A DNA stretch of 9,669 nucleotides from Candidatus Saccharimonadota bacterium (GTDB lineage: Bacteria > Patescibacteriota > Saccharimonadia > QS-5-54-17): contig SLRF01000004.1 in the NCBI GenBank assembly GCA_007131065.1, positions 1-9,669 of the forward strand. Direction: 5' to 3'. Positions 1 to 6,351 of this stretch are shown here, piece by piece. The stretch's first letter is position 1. Each line of letters starts with the position of its first letter. A program made the translations under genes and the position numbers. Below the pieces are notes generated by a model that saw only the letters and a list, made by a program, of their open reading frames with translations, had not been told where the DNA came from and ran no database searches.

Positions 1-80
1 GACCCTGTCTTCGACTCTGAGGGATTGAGCCTCAGGCTCAGACTCGAACGAGAGCGAATGAAATGAGTCGAAGGGCCCAT
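1..80. repeat. Palindrome-rich, REP-like inverted repeat downstream of the ABC exporter
   Basis: No gene is visible in 1-158. Within 1-80, CTTCGACTC (9-17) is the exact inverse of GAGTCGAAG (65-73). Between them TGAGCCT-C-AGGCTCA (26-40) is a perfect 7-1-7 palindrome, and CTGAGG (17-22) can alternatively pair with CCTCAG (30-35). Such nested inverted arms resemble short dispersed extragenic palindromic elements. The repeat lies 79 bp past the stop of the exporter permease, so in RNA it could act as a 3'-end hairpin, although no T-run follows it. Only one copy is in this window, so its dispersed nature is inferred. Confidence 0.55.
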
Positions 81-158
81 CGAACCAGATCTTTTGTGCC
101 CGTTCTCCGTAGCAAGACTGCGAAGGATGAAAAACAAAATTGATCCTAAGACGAGAAA

Positions 159-1265
159 CTACTCCCAGCGAAAGACTCTAAATGCAATAATGTATATGAC
201 TACCAGCCAACCAGAGAGCATAGCCAGCTCTGGACCTATCTCTAGAATAGTCTGTCCTTCGGTAATAATCTTACGGAAGCCGTCTATGAGCGGGGTTAAT
301 GGCAAGAAGGCAGATGCGGTTTCTAGCCAACCCGGCATGAGAAATCTCGGGAAGAACACTCCACTTAAGAACATCATCGGAAAAGCTATTAAGTTAGCTA
401 GTGGAGCTGCTTGATTCTCGTTCTTGGCCCAGCCCCCTGCTGCTAATCCCACTCCGAATAGCGTAATGGTCCCTAGGATTGTCAGCAATACTAGGCTCAA
501 ATAATCACCCTGCATGCTAACGTCGAACATCAGTACCGCTACGATAAACATCACGGCTATGGCCATGATTCCGACCACGGAATTAGAAAGCACGTTGGCG
601 GCAAAATACTGCCACACTCTGATAGGAGTAGTATGGTATCTACGCAATATTCCCTTCTCTTTCATCCGCGGAAATACAGTGGTAGGACCGAATATACCTA
701 ATGAGAGAATAGTGAATCCTAGAAGTCCGGAAAATATGAAATCTAGCGTGGTCAACCCTTCTGCTTCGGTGGGCTCAACCTCGACGGTAAAGGGAACCTC
801 CACTGCCACTAGCTCCGCATTTATACTTGCGAATATGCTTTCCATAATGGAGCCGAGTGTAACGCCGGCCTGCTCTTGTCCGCGGTCGTAAATAACCTCT
901 GCCTCTCCACTCGGATAGCCCAATTCCGGATCGAAATCCCCGAAGTCCTCGGGAAGTATGATGAGTGCATCGATAGATCCATCCCGCATATCTTCTTTGC
1001 CTTCATCCACCGTACTTATATCTTCCGAGATCTCGAATATCTCGTTATCTTCCAGTTGGCCGGCGAACTCTTCTGCGAATTCGCTCTCGGATTGATTGAT
1101 AAGGCCGACTCTAAAAGATATGTCGCTATCTCGACCAAACAAACCACCAAAGACTAGTAGAAATATAAGCGGAAATACAAATACGAAAAATATGCCGACT
1201 TTATCTCTGAAAAGACGCTTGATGTCTATACGCGCAAAAGTCAGTACGGGCAGTAGCTCTTTCAT
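159..1265 (-). CDS. ABC-2 type transporter permease (drug/lipid exporter family)
   Basis: Membrane half of an ATP-driven exporter, 368 aa. A cytoplasmic N-terminal helix leads into TM1 (about 23-44), then a large extracytoplasmic domain (about 45-172, acidic), followed by a cluster of hydrophobic segments at about 173-196, 218-246, 256-279, 286-306 and 346-364. This is the usual layout of ABC-2 permeases with an extended first outer loop (ABC2_membrane_3 / YhgE-like). The basic stretch RMKEKGILRRYHTTPI (200-215) after TM2 is the cytosolic coupling region seen in this family. It starts 1 bp after the ATPase stop, with AAGGG six bases before the ATG, so the two form one translational unit. The substrate cannot be read from the sequence; antibiotic, lipid or polymer export are all possible. 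The family call is secure. Confidence 0.9.
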   Translation of the reverse strand: MKELLPVLTFARIDIKRLFRDKVGIFFVFVFPLIFLLVFGGLFGRDSDISFRVGLINQSESEFAEEFAGQLEDNEIFEISEDISTVDEGKEDMRDGSIDALIILPEDFGDFDPELGYPSGEAEVIYDRGQEQAGVTLGSIMESIFASINAELVAVEVPFTVEVEPTEAEGLTTLDFIFSGLLGFTILSLGIFGPTTVFPRMKEKGILRRYHTTPIRVWQYFAANVLSNSVVGIMAIAVMFIVAVLMFDVSMQGDYLSLVLLTILGTITLFGVGLAAGGWAKNENQAAPLANLIAFPMMFLSGVFFPRFLMPGWLETASAFLPLTPLIDGFRKIITEGQTILEIGPELAMLSGWLVVIYIIAFRVFRWE

Positions 1266-1266
1266 A

Positions 1267-2022
1267 CTATTCCCTTAGTTCCTTTCCGGTCAGGTCGATA
1301 AATACATCCTCTAAATCAGCCTGCTCGACCTGTTTTTCCTTCTTGAAACCTCTGGACAATAGATCTGCGACTAGCTTTTCCGGCGTATCTAACGCTATTA
1401 TCTTCCCGCTATCCATGATAGCTACTCGATCGCAAAGCACTTCCGCCTCTTCCATGTAGTGGGTGGTGAGTATTACGGTCACACCCTTATCTCGTATCTC
1501 TCTTATAAGATCCCACAGATTGCGACGTGCCTGTGGGTCCAGGCCAGTGGTTGGCTCGTCTAGGAATAATACTTTCGGATTGTTCACTAACGCAGTAGCT
1601 ATAGAAAAACGCTGTCTCTGACCTCCGGATAGTTTCTCAGGGAAAACTTCCGCCTTTTCTGAGAGCTGGACGTGCTCTAATAATTCTTTCGCGTCGACTC
1701 TGTGTCCATAGGTAGAACCAAAAAATTCCAACAATTCAGTAAGCTTGGTCTTCTCCTCGAACGAAGCAGTCTGAGGTTGCACGCCTATGACTTCTTTTAT
1801 CTTTTGCGGATTCTTGGCAACATCTACCCCATCGAGAACTGCACTACCACCATCTATAGGGCGCATGGTTTCGATCATTTCAAGTGTAGTGGTTTTACCG
1901 GCCCCGTTCGGACCTAAGATTCCAAATATTTCACCTTCACGTACGTCAAAAGACACACTGTCTACAGCAACTGTATCTTTGTATGACTTATGTAAATTTT
2001 TAACTTTTAGTACTGTTTTCAC
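1267..2022 (-). CDS. ABC transporter ATP-binding protein (DrrA/CcmA-like)
   Basis: Nucleotide-binding subunit that powers the adjacent ABC-2 permease, 251 aa, cytoplasmic. Motifs in order: Walker A GPNGAGKTT (37-45), Q-loop around Q82-Q84, signature LSGGQRQR (131-138), Walker B VLFLDE (151-156) with D-loop GLD, and the H-loop histidine in TTHYMEEA (H188). All catalytic residues are present, and the length is normal for the single-domain exporter ATPases of the DrrA group. The start is GTG at 2022: the overlapping ATG at 2024 is out of frame and closes at once with TGA. A TATAAT box ends 7 bp upstream of the GTG, leaving no room for a Shine-Dalgarno site, so the mRNA is probably leaderless. 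It is followed by its permease partner 1 bp later. Confidence 0.93.
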   Translation of the reverse strand: MKTVLKVKNLHKSYKDTVAVDSVSFDVREGEIFGILGPNGAGKTTTLEMIETMRPIDGGSAVLDGVDVAKNPQKIKEVIGVQPQTASFEEKTKLTELLEFFGSTYGHRVDAKELLEHVQLSEKAEVFPEKLSGGQRQRFSIATALVNNPKVLFLDEPTTGLDPQARRNLWDLIREIRDKGVTVILTTHYMEEAEVLCDRVAIMDSGKIIALDTPEKLVADLLSRGFKKEKQVEQADLEDVFIDLTGKELRE

Positions 2023-2029
2023 ATACCTA

Positions 2030-2059
2030 ATTATACCGTCTTAATAGCTATGCGAGCAA
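2030..2059 (-). promoter_or_regulatory. Promoter of the ABC exporter operon, probably leaderless
   Basis: On the minus strand a perfect -10 TATAAT (2035-2030) is preceded by a weak -35 TTGCTC (2059-2054) with an 18-bp spacer. The usual distance to the first transcribed base puts it at about 2023-2022, at the GTG start codon of the ATPase. No Shine-Dalgarno sequence fits. Confidence 0.6.
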
Positions 2060-2099
2060 TATTGAATACCTTCATATAGGGAATACCTATCTGTAGCGC

Positions 2100-3287
2100 C
2101 TACCTGACAAACGTCAGGGCGAAGCCCTGCTTGCCGGCGCGACCGGCGCGGCCGATACGGTGGATATAGTCGTCGTAAGATTGTGGTATGTCGTAATTGA
2201 TGACATGAGTGACATCCTTGATGTCTAGTCCTCTAGCTGCCACATCGGTAGCTACCATTACCTTGGCATTATCGGTCCTGAAGTTCATGAGAGCCTTTTG
2301 CCGCTGAGACTGTGTCTTATTGCCATGAATAGAGACCGCTGAAATGCCACGCTCGTTTAAGTCGCGAGCCAATCGCTCAACGCCTCTTTTAGTTTCGCCA
2401 AATACGAGCACTTTCTCGAGTTCTCCTTGATTCAATAAATCATTCAGGATGTCTATCTTAGCTCCACCGTTCATACGGACTACGTCTTGCTCAATATTCT
2501 CTGCTGTATCGCCGGTCTTAACCATGACGCGTACTGGATCACGTAGAAACGACTGCATAATTGATTCCACGCTTGCGGGTATAGTAGCGGTAAGAAACAG
2601 CGACTGTCTCTGCGTAGGCACTTCCTTAAGAATGAAGCGTATATCGTTGATAAATCCCATGTCCACCATGCGATCTACTTCGTCCAGTACAACGCTGTGG
2701 CAGTTATCTAGCTTTAGCGCTTTACGCTGAATTAGATCTTTAAGGCGCCCAGGCGTACCGATGATGATATGCGGATTACGATTAAGGTCTTTTATCTGCT
2801 TGTATATCGGTGTGCCACCTATGCAGAGCGTAGAGTACAAGCGCATGTGCTTGGAAAATAGACGGAATTCATCGTGAATCTGCAGAGCAAGTTCTCGGGT
2901 CGGCGCTAGTACTAAAACCTGTTGTTTCGGATTCGCCAGTAACTTATCTATTAGAGGCAACAGAAAAGCTGCCGTCTTCCCGGTTCCAGTATCTGCTACA
3001 CCGACTACGTCCTTACCTTCTAGGGCTAGCGGTATGAACTGATCTTGTACGGGCGATGGTTCGGTGAAGCCCTGAGCTACAATAGCTTTTTGGATTTCCG
3101 GATGTAGCTTAAAATCCTCGAAGCGATGCTTCGCAGTATAATTCTGCTCTTCAACAGGAGTCGCCTTTTTAACGAACCGACTCGGGTCGATAGTTCGTTT
3201 ATTATTTCGTCGCTTCGGATAAGATACCGATCGACGCCGATTTTGATGCGAACGATTAGATCGTCCGCCATAAGAGTTATGACGCAT
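2100..3287 (-). CDS. DEAD-box-family ATP-dependent RNA helicase (RhlE-like, DEVD motif II)
   Basis: RNA-unwinding ATPase, 395 aa. A basic, Arg/Asn/Ser-rich N-terminal tail (1-40) precedes the two RecA-like domains. Visible motifs: Q-motif region FTEPSPVQ (74-81), motif I ADTGTGKT (98-105), Ia PTREL (129-133), Ib TPGR (178-181), II DEVD (202-205), III TAT (233-235), V TDVAARGLDI (347-356), VI YIHRIGRAGRAG (374-385). Two departures from the family consensus are seen: DEVD instead of DEAD, and TAT instead of SAT. The protein stops only ten residues after motif VI, so it has no C-terminal RNA-binding tail; the basic N-terminal tail may replace it. RhlE/CsdA-type proteins act in rRNA assembly and mRNA turnover, especially in the cold. 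An SD (AAAGGA) lies 10 nt before the ATG, inside an unusual structured leader. The family is certain; the exact orthologue is not. Confidence 0.93.
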   Translation of the reverse strand: MRHNSYGGRSNRSHQNRRRSVSYPKRRNNKRTIDPSRFVKKATPVEEQNYTAKHRFEDFKLHPEIQKAIVAQGFTEPSPVQDQFIPLALEGKDVVGVADTGTGKTAAFLLPLIDKLLANPKQQVLVLAPTRELALQIHDEFRLFSKHMRLYSTLCIGGTPIYKQIKDLNRNPHIIIGTPGRLKDLIQRKALKLDNCHSVVLDEVDRMVDMGFINDIRFILKEVPTQRQSLFLTATIPASVESIMQSFLRDPVRVMVKTGDTAENIEQDVVRMNGGAKIDILNDLLNQGELEKVLVFGETKRGVERLARDLNERGISAVSIHGNKTQSQRQKALMNFRTDNAKVMVATDVAARGLDIKDVTHVINYDIPQSYDDYIHRIGRAGRAGKQGFALTFVR

Positions 3288-3375
3288 AGTGAATGTGTCC
3301 TTTCATTAAATAGATTTAGCTGTTCAAATGAACAGTTAGAAACCTACTTTAGAATCCACATTCACTGGAACAATG
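3288..3375 (-). promoter_or_regulatory. Structured 5' leader of the helicase mRNA (possible RNA switch or thermosensor)
   Basis: In the minus-strand RNA, AGTGAATGTG (3366-3357) is perfectly complementary to CACATTCACT (3297-3288), which directly abuts the ATG. The 10-bp stem would enclose a 59-nt loop that contains a second hairpin, CTGTT/AACAG within the dyad CTGTTCA-TT-TGAACAG (3335-3320), and the SD AAAGGA (3303-3298). Folding would put the SD-to-start spacer in a duplex. The pairing is seen directly; the regulatory role is inferred. Confidence 0.45.
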
Positions 3376-3381
3376 TACTTA

Positions 3382-3409
3382 ACTATACCCTTTTTACCCC
3401 ACAACGCAA
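3382..3409 (-). promoter_or_regulatory. Candidate promoter of the helicase gene
   Basis: -35-like TTGCGT (3409-3404), 16-bp spacer and -10-like TATAGT (3387-3382), pointing to the helicase. It predicts an RNA start near 3375 and a leader of about 88 nt that includes both arms of the start-site stem. Confidence 0.4.
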
Positions 3410-3457
3410 GGATAAGAACTATTTGTAGCCTCAATCTGGGGCTATAGATTTAAAGCT

Positions 3458-3817
3458 TTAGCTAAAAATCACTCCCTCAAACATCAGCCCTATAGCACTG
3501 ACCAATCCTGTACCCAGTAACATCAGTGCACCGCTTAGGGCTATAAATAAACTTTTGCGCATAATACCTACTGCCAGACCGTATATTCCAAAAAACACCG
3601 CTATTATAAACACCGGCATGGCAAGAAAGGCCAATAGATTCAGTAGTGTAGCAACTGAGAATTCACTAATTTCCGTATACACCGGTAGCAAGTATAGTGC
3701 CCCCATCAACACGATAAAAAAGAACCATCCATAAAAAAACACTCTGTATAGACCGTGAAGCATTTCGACTTCTTGGACTTCCTCTTTTATCTCTACCTTA
3801 TGTTTCTCTGTAGCCAT
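3458..3817 (-). CDS. Small integral membrane protein, three predicted TM helices
   Basis: I do not recognise this 119-aa protein. A charged N-terminus with alternating Lys/Glu (1-19) is followed by three hydrophobic segments at about 27-46, 56-85 and 90-115; the C-terminus sits directly after the last helix. By charge, the Lys-rich N-terminus is likely cytoplasmic. No catalytic motif, cysteine pair or lipobox is visible. It is a separate unit between pfkA and the helicase, with two candidate promoters of its own: a near-consensus one at 3900-3928 and a TATAAT directly before the ATG. No Shine-Dalgarno site precedes the ATG; the upstream bases are pure A/T. The reading frame is convincing because the hydrophobic pattern is regular and it fills the gap between neighbours on the same strand. 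The function is unknown. Confidence 0.8.
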   Translation of the reverse strand: MATEKHKVEIKEEVQEVEMLHGLYRVFFYGWFFFIVLMGALYLLPVYTEISEFSVATLLNLLAFLAMPVFIIAVFFGIYGLAVGIMRKSLFIALSGALMLLGTGLVSAIGLMFEGVIFS

Positions 3818-3822
3818 AATTA

Positions 3823-3833
3823 ATTATATTATA
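3823..3833 (-). promoter_or_regulatory. Tandem overlapping TATAAT boxes just before the small membrane protein
   Basis: Two perfect TATAAT hexamers overlap by one base (3833-3828 and 3828-3823), 10 and 5 bp before the ATG at 3817. With the first box, transcription would begin about 4 nt before the ATG, making the mRNA practically leaderless. No TTGACA-like -35 is evident at the usual distance. Confidence 0.5.
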
Positions 3834-3899
3834 GCACCTGTGGATAAAAATAATAATTTACAGGTTAAGAAATCGCATCTCTCACGATAGAGTTGAATA

Positions 3900-3928
3900 C
3901 TTATATAATTGTAATGTCGTTCTGTCAA
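3900..3928 (-). promoter_or_regulatory. Near-consensus sigma70-type promoter, TTGACA-17-TATAAG
   Basis: A perfect -35 TTGACA (3928-3923), an exact 17-bp spacer and TATAAG (3905-3900, 5/6) form the best promoter match in the window. It lies just past the pfkA stop and points at the small membrane protein, with a predicted start near 3893 and a leader of about 76 nt. That leader holds the inverted pair ACCTGT/ACAGGT (3836-3841 and 3860-3865) and a possible 6-codon ORF (3878-3858). Confidence 0.65.
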
Positions 3929-3936
3929 TACACAAC

Positions 3937-5013
3937 TTAGTGAATAAATATACCTAGTCTCTGTGCTACTGTATATTCATGAACATACTCACTGACGAGC
4001 TTAATCTCCTCAACCGCCTCCTCTATGGGGCATAGTCTCATCTCGTTATCCTTGACGGCCACCATCTTCCCGAATTCGCCATTGTGATAAGCATCCATAA
4101 CTGCCACTCCGTAGCGTTTAGCCAAAGTCCTGTCCTCGGCATTTGGATTACCGCCTCGTTGCGTGTGCCCTAATATGACATTGCGAAGCTCAAACTCTCC
4201 TGGTGATGTATCTTCAATTTCGTTCATCAATACTTCTGACACTCCTGCATAGCGCACTTCTTTGTGATCGCTGTGGGCGTGCACGCTGGATCCGTTTACA
4301 CGTGCACCCTCGGCTATAGCTATGATAGTAGATCGATTCTGGTTCTTCAGGCGCGAACGCATATGTGAAATCAAGTCATCTACCGAAAAATCGAACTCAG
4401 GTAGCAATATAGCATTTGCACCTCCTGCAAGTCCGGCAGAGAGCGTGATCCATCCGGCGCCACGACCCATACACTCGACTATGAACGTACGTTCATGTGA
4501 GGTAGCGGTAGTGTGAATCTTGTCCAGGGCGTCGACTGCTACACTTACAGCCGTCGAATACCCGAAAGTCTTATCGGTAGCATTAAGGTCGTTATCTATA
4601 GTCTTTGGCACGCCGATAATATTCACTCCGTGCTCAGCCAGCTGCATAGCCGCACTCAGTGTGCCGTCACCTCCTATCACTATCAAACCTTCGACTCCTA
4701 AGTCATCGAGGTTGCGCTTGGCCTGACCTAAGATGTCTACAGGTATTTTGTTGGTGTTACCTTCCCCGACCTTGCCTGCAAAGCGACCCTTACTGGTGGT
4801 TTTAAGTATTGTGCCACCTAAATAGCTAATACCCTTAACCGATTCTGAATCGAGCTTCATATACATCGGCGGGTCTAAGACACCCTCCCAGCCACGCTCG
4901 AACCCCACGAACTCATAATCCATAGTCACGCCCAGTTTGACTATGCTGGCGATTACTGCATTTAGGCCCGGGCAGTCGCCTCCGCTATTTAATATTCCAA
5001 TCTTCTTGCTCAT
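3937..5013 (-). CDS. pfkA: 6-phosphofructokinase, group III-like (G/K active-site type)
   Basis: Converts fructose 6-phosphate to fructose 1,6-bisphosphate in glycolysis; cytoplasmic, 358 aa. Motifs: ILNSGGDCPGLNA (7-19) in the phosphate-binding N-terminus, IGGDGTL (113-119), PKTIDND (136-142) with catalytic Asp140 and Asp142, MGR (182-184) and Glu235 for F6P binding, and LGHTQRGGNP (281-290). In E. coli numbering Gly104 (here G117) marks ATP use, while Lys124 (here K137) is typical of pyrophosphate enzymes. The G/K pair is known from actinobacterial group III PFKs, which are ATP-dependent and not allosteric. ATP as phosphate donor is therefore the best inference, with PPi not excluded. No clear SD precedes the ATG, and promoter elements upstream are weak. 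It shares the window with gpmA and eno, but not an operon. Confidence 0.92.
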   Translation of the reverse strand: MSKKIGILNSGGDCPGLNAVIASIVKLGVTMDYEFVGFERGWEGVLDPPMYMKLDSESVKGISYLGGTILKTTSKGRFAGKVGEGNTNKIPVDILGQAKRNLDDLGVEGLIVIGGDGTLSAAMQLAEHGVNIIGVPKTIDNDLNATDKTFGYSTAVSVAVDALDKIHTTATSHERTFIVECMGRGAGWITLSAGLAGGANAILLPEFDFSVDDLISHMRSRLKNQNRSTIIAIAEGARVNGSSVHAHSDHKEVRYAGVSEVLMNEIEDTSPGEFELRNVILGHTQRGGNPNAEDRTLAKRYGVAVMDAYHNGEFGKMVAVKDNEMRLCPIEEAVEEIKLVSEYVHEYTVAQRLGIFIH

Positions 5014-5062
5014 GCTTCGTATAGAGTAGCAGAATAGCTAGCAATCTAGAAGTTGATTGTAT

Positions 5063-5521
5063 CTACCTGGGTAAAGCTAAGGTTTCGGGTAAAATTTCCC
5101 GGCTTCTTTCTTCTGTCTTCGCCTCTGGGCGCTCTTGTGGTATGTCGATCTTGCCATCTATAAAGTTGAAGAAATTTCGAGCATGCTTATTGCTAATACC
5201 GTGCAATGAAATAGCACTTCCCCGGGCAAAAATCGTGACACTGCCTCTAATTGCATTAGTGTCCAGCTCTACCGCGCTAATGGCTGGATAGGGAATTTCA
5301 CTTATGTGCTTGTGAAAGAATCTTCGGTCGATAAACATTAAGCGGTGGTTAGTAGCCACCATCATACCGAAACCGCCTTCATATCCTCCGTATATTGCCT
5401 GTTCAATCTTCTCGCCTTCACGAAGCAACGAGGGTAATTCACGCACCTCGCCACGGCTCAAGAGGAAGCCGCCGTAACCAAGCATTCTCATCTGAAACCT
5501 TACGTCTGCTAAAGTCGCCAT
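5063..5521 (-). CDS. Bacterial PH-domain protein (bPH/YokE-like)
   Basis: A 152-aa soluble protein with no signal peptide or membrane helix. Residues about 30-122 fit the bacterial pleckstrin-homology fold: LLREGEKIEQ leads into a Gly-rich strand, then VATNHRLMFIDRR (55-67, the 'TxxRL-F-D' strand common to this family), IPYPAISAVE (76-85), a GSVTIFARG strand (93-101) and a final amphipathic helix with HARNFFNFID (113-122). The tail (125-152) is charged and probably disordered. Bacterial PH-like domains mostly mediate protein or membrane contacts; no specific role can be assigned. The start is supported by GAGGGGG five bases before the ATG. It lies between FAS1 and pfkA with its own candidate -10 and an upstream dyad. 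The domain call rests on pattern resemblance, not on a profile search. Confidence 0.7.
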   Translation of the reverse strand: MATLADVRFQMRMLGYGGFLLSRGEVRELPSLLREGEKIEQAIYGGYEGGFGMMVATNHRLMFIDRRFFHKHISEIPYPAISAVELDTNAIRGSVTIFARGSAISLHGISNKHARNFFNFIDGKIDIPQERPEAKTEERSREILPETLALPR

Positions 5522-5526
5522 GGCTA

Positions 5527-5533
5527 CCCCCTC
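5527..5533 (-). promoter_or_regulatory. Shine-Dalgarno site of the PH-domain gene
   Basis: GAGGGGG on the minus strand, five bases before the ATG at 5521. It is the strongest SD in the window and fixes the start, in contrast to several genes here with none. Confidence 0.7.
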
Positions 5534-5556
5534 TGCACTGCTTAGTTGGTAGCATT

Positions 5557-5562
5557 ATTATA
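5557..5562 (-). promoter_or_regulatory. -10 box of the PH-domain gene
   Basis: A perfect TATAAT lies 35 bp before the ATG, predicting a leader of about 28 nt that includes the SD. No good -35 is seen; the dyad at 5585-5598 occupies that region instead. Confidence 0.45.
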
Positions 5563-5584
5563 TAAAATTAAACAGCTTCCATCG

Positions 5585-5598
5585 GTGACGCCCGTCAC
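5585..5598. promoter_or_regulatory. Perfect dyad GTGACG-CC-CGTCAC, possible operator
   Basis: A 6-2-6 inverted repeat in the 128-bp gap between FAS1 and the PH-domain gene. It begins 23 bp upstream of the TATAAT at 5557-5562, touching the place where a -35 would be. This is the position of an activator-type site; as RNA it would form only a short hairpin (5 bp, 4-nt loop) with no T-run. Confidence 0.4.
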
Positions 5599-5624
5599 AA
5601 GTAGTAATTCTTATAAAGAGCGTG

Positions 5625-5649
5625 CCCTTGCGCAGCGCTTAGTCAAGGG
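5625..5649 (-). terminator. Hairpin directly after the FAS1 stop (weak terminator candidate)
   Basis: CCCTTG and CAAGGG form a 6-bp stem around a 13-nt loop that itself contains AGCGCT. It begins right after the TAA of the fasciclin gene. There is no uninterrupted T-run after the stem (CACGCTCTTT follows), so it may protect or shape the 3' end without terminating on its own. Confidence 0.3.
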
Positions 5650-6228
5650 TTATGGCAGCAGCAATACCTGATCAGAGACGTGGATAAATCCATTGTCTAC
5701 AGATACGTCTACCTGCGTAATCGCTGCCGACTCATTGAGGGTTATAAATTCATCATCTCCCGGTGCGTCAGATACATTTATGGATGCTCCTTGCAAGGTA
5801 ACTATCTCCGACATCTCTGCTATTTCATCGCTACTAAAGCTACCCTCGATCACATGGTAGAGCAACACCTCGCGGAACCGCTCAGTATTCGCGAATAAAG
5901 CCTCTAGCTCCCCATCAGGCAATACTGCGAACGCCTCGTCGGTAGGAGCAAACAGTGTATACTCTGCATCTGAATCAAACACCTCTACCAGTTCGGTTGC
6001 CTCGAGCGCGTCTGCAAGCACAGAAAATTCAGGGCTATTCGCTACAAATTCTGATATGGTCGGTTCGCTCTCATCATCTGGATCCAGCGCATCCATCTGC
6101 TCCGTATCAGCGCCGTTGTCTAAATCGACTTCACTCATGAAGTACCAAACCACTCCCGCAGCGGCCACGAGCAGTACAAGCACTGCAACTATTACGCCGA
6201 TATTCTGTGACTGATCTTTGTTTTCCAC
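5650..6228 (-). CDS. Membrane-anchored fasciclin (FAS1) domain protein
   Basis: A predicted surface protein of 192 aa for adhesion or matrix contact. A short N-terminal segment precedes one hydrophobic helix (10-30), an uncleaved-looking anchor with no lipobox cysteine. An acidic linker (33-55, rich in Asp/Glu) leads to one FAS1 domain (about 57-192). The conserved H1 motif is TLFAPTDEAF (91-100), the YH pair is at 124-125, and the H2 motif NGFIHVSDQVLL lies at 179-190, so the domain is complete. Bacterial single-FAS1 proteins are usually secreted or anchored; ligands vary and cannot be read here. The start is GTG, supported by AAGGGG seven bases upstream (6241-6236). No in-frame ATG would preserve the membrane anchor. 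It is transcribed in the same direction as gpmA, 120 bp downstream of it. Confidence 0.92.
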   Translation of the reverse strand: MENKDQSQNIGVIVAVLVLLVAAAGVVWYFMSEVDLDNGADTEQMDALDPDDESEPTISEFVANSPEFSVLADALEATELVEVFDSDAEYTLFAPTDEAFAVLPDGELEALFANTERFREVLLYHVIEGSFSSDEIAEMSEIVTLQGASINVSDAPGDDEFITLNESAAITQVDVSVDNGFIHVSDQVLLLP

Positions 6229-6326
6229 TATAAAACCCCTTGGATTTATCTAGTTGCTACCTTGTATTAATTTTAACATATCCAGAACGCACTATATGCT
6301 TTGGGTATTTTCGTTGACGGTCTCTC

Positions 6327-6351
6327 AAAACTGACCCGCTGAATGGGTTCA
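6327..6351 (-). terminator. Weak intrinsic-terminator-like hairpin at the gpmA stop
   Basis: On the minus strand TG-ACCC (one bulged A) pairs with GGGT-CA across a 7-nt loop, followed by GTTTTG. The stem overlaps the TGA stop of gpmA. The stem is short and the T-run only four bases, so termination would be partial at best. Confidence 0.3.

Noticed and set aside
514..891. Plus-strand open frames opposite the ABC permease and ATPase (also 94-414, 876-1157, 1787-2044)
   Set aside because: They lie antisense to well-conserved genes, and their translations show no domain, no SD and no natural composition.
2103..2118. Hairpin CCTGAC-AAAC-GTCAGG as the helicase terminator
   Set aside because: It lies within the last codons of the gene and has no T-run on the downstream side.
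3426..3444. TAGCC/GGCTA hairpin after the small membrane protein gene as a terminator
   Set aside because: Only five clean base pairs in the relevant strand, with a mismatch and no T-run. The palindrome TAAAGCTTTA at its stop codon (3451-3460) is likewise too A/T-rich to be convincing.
3818..3936. A tRNA or known riboswitch in the gap between pfkA and the small membrane protein
   Set aside because: No cloverleaf, T-loop or aptamer core found; the sequence is A/T-rich and is better explained as promoter and leader.
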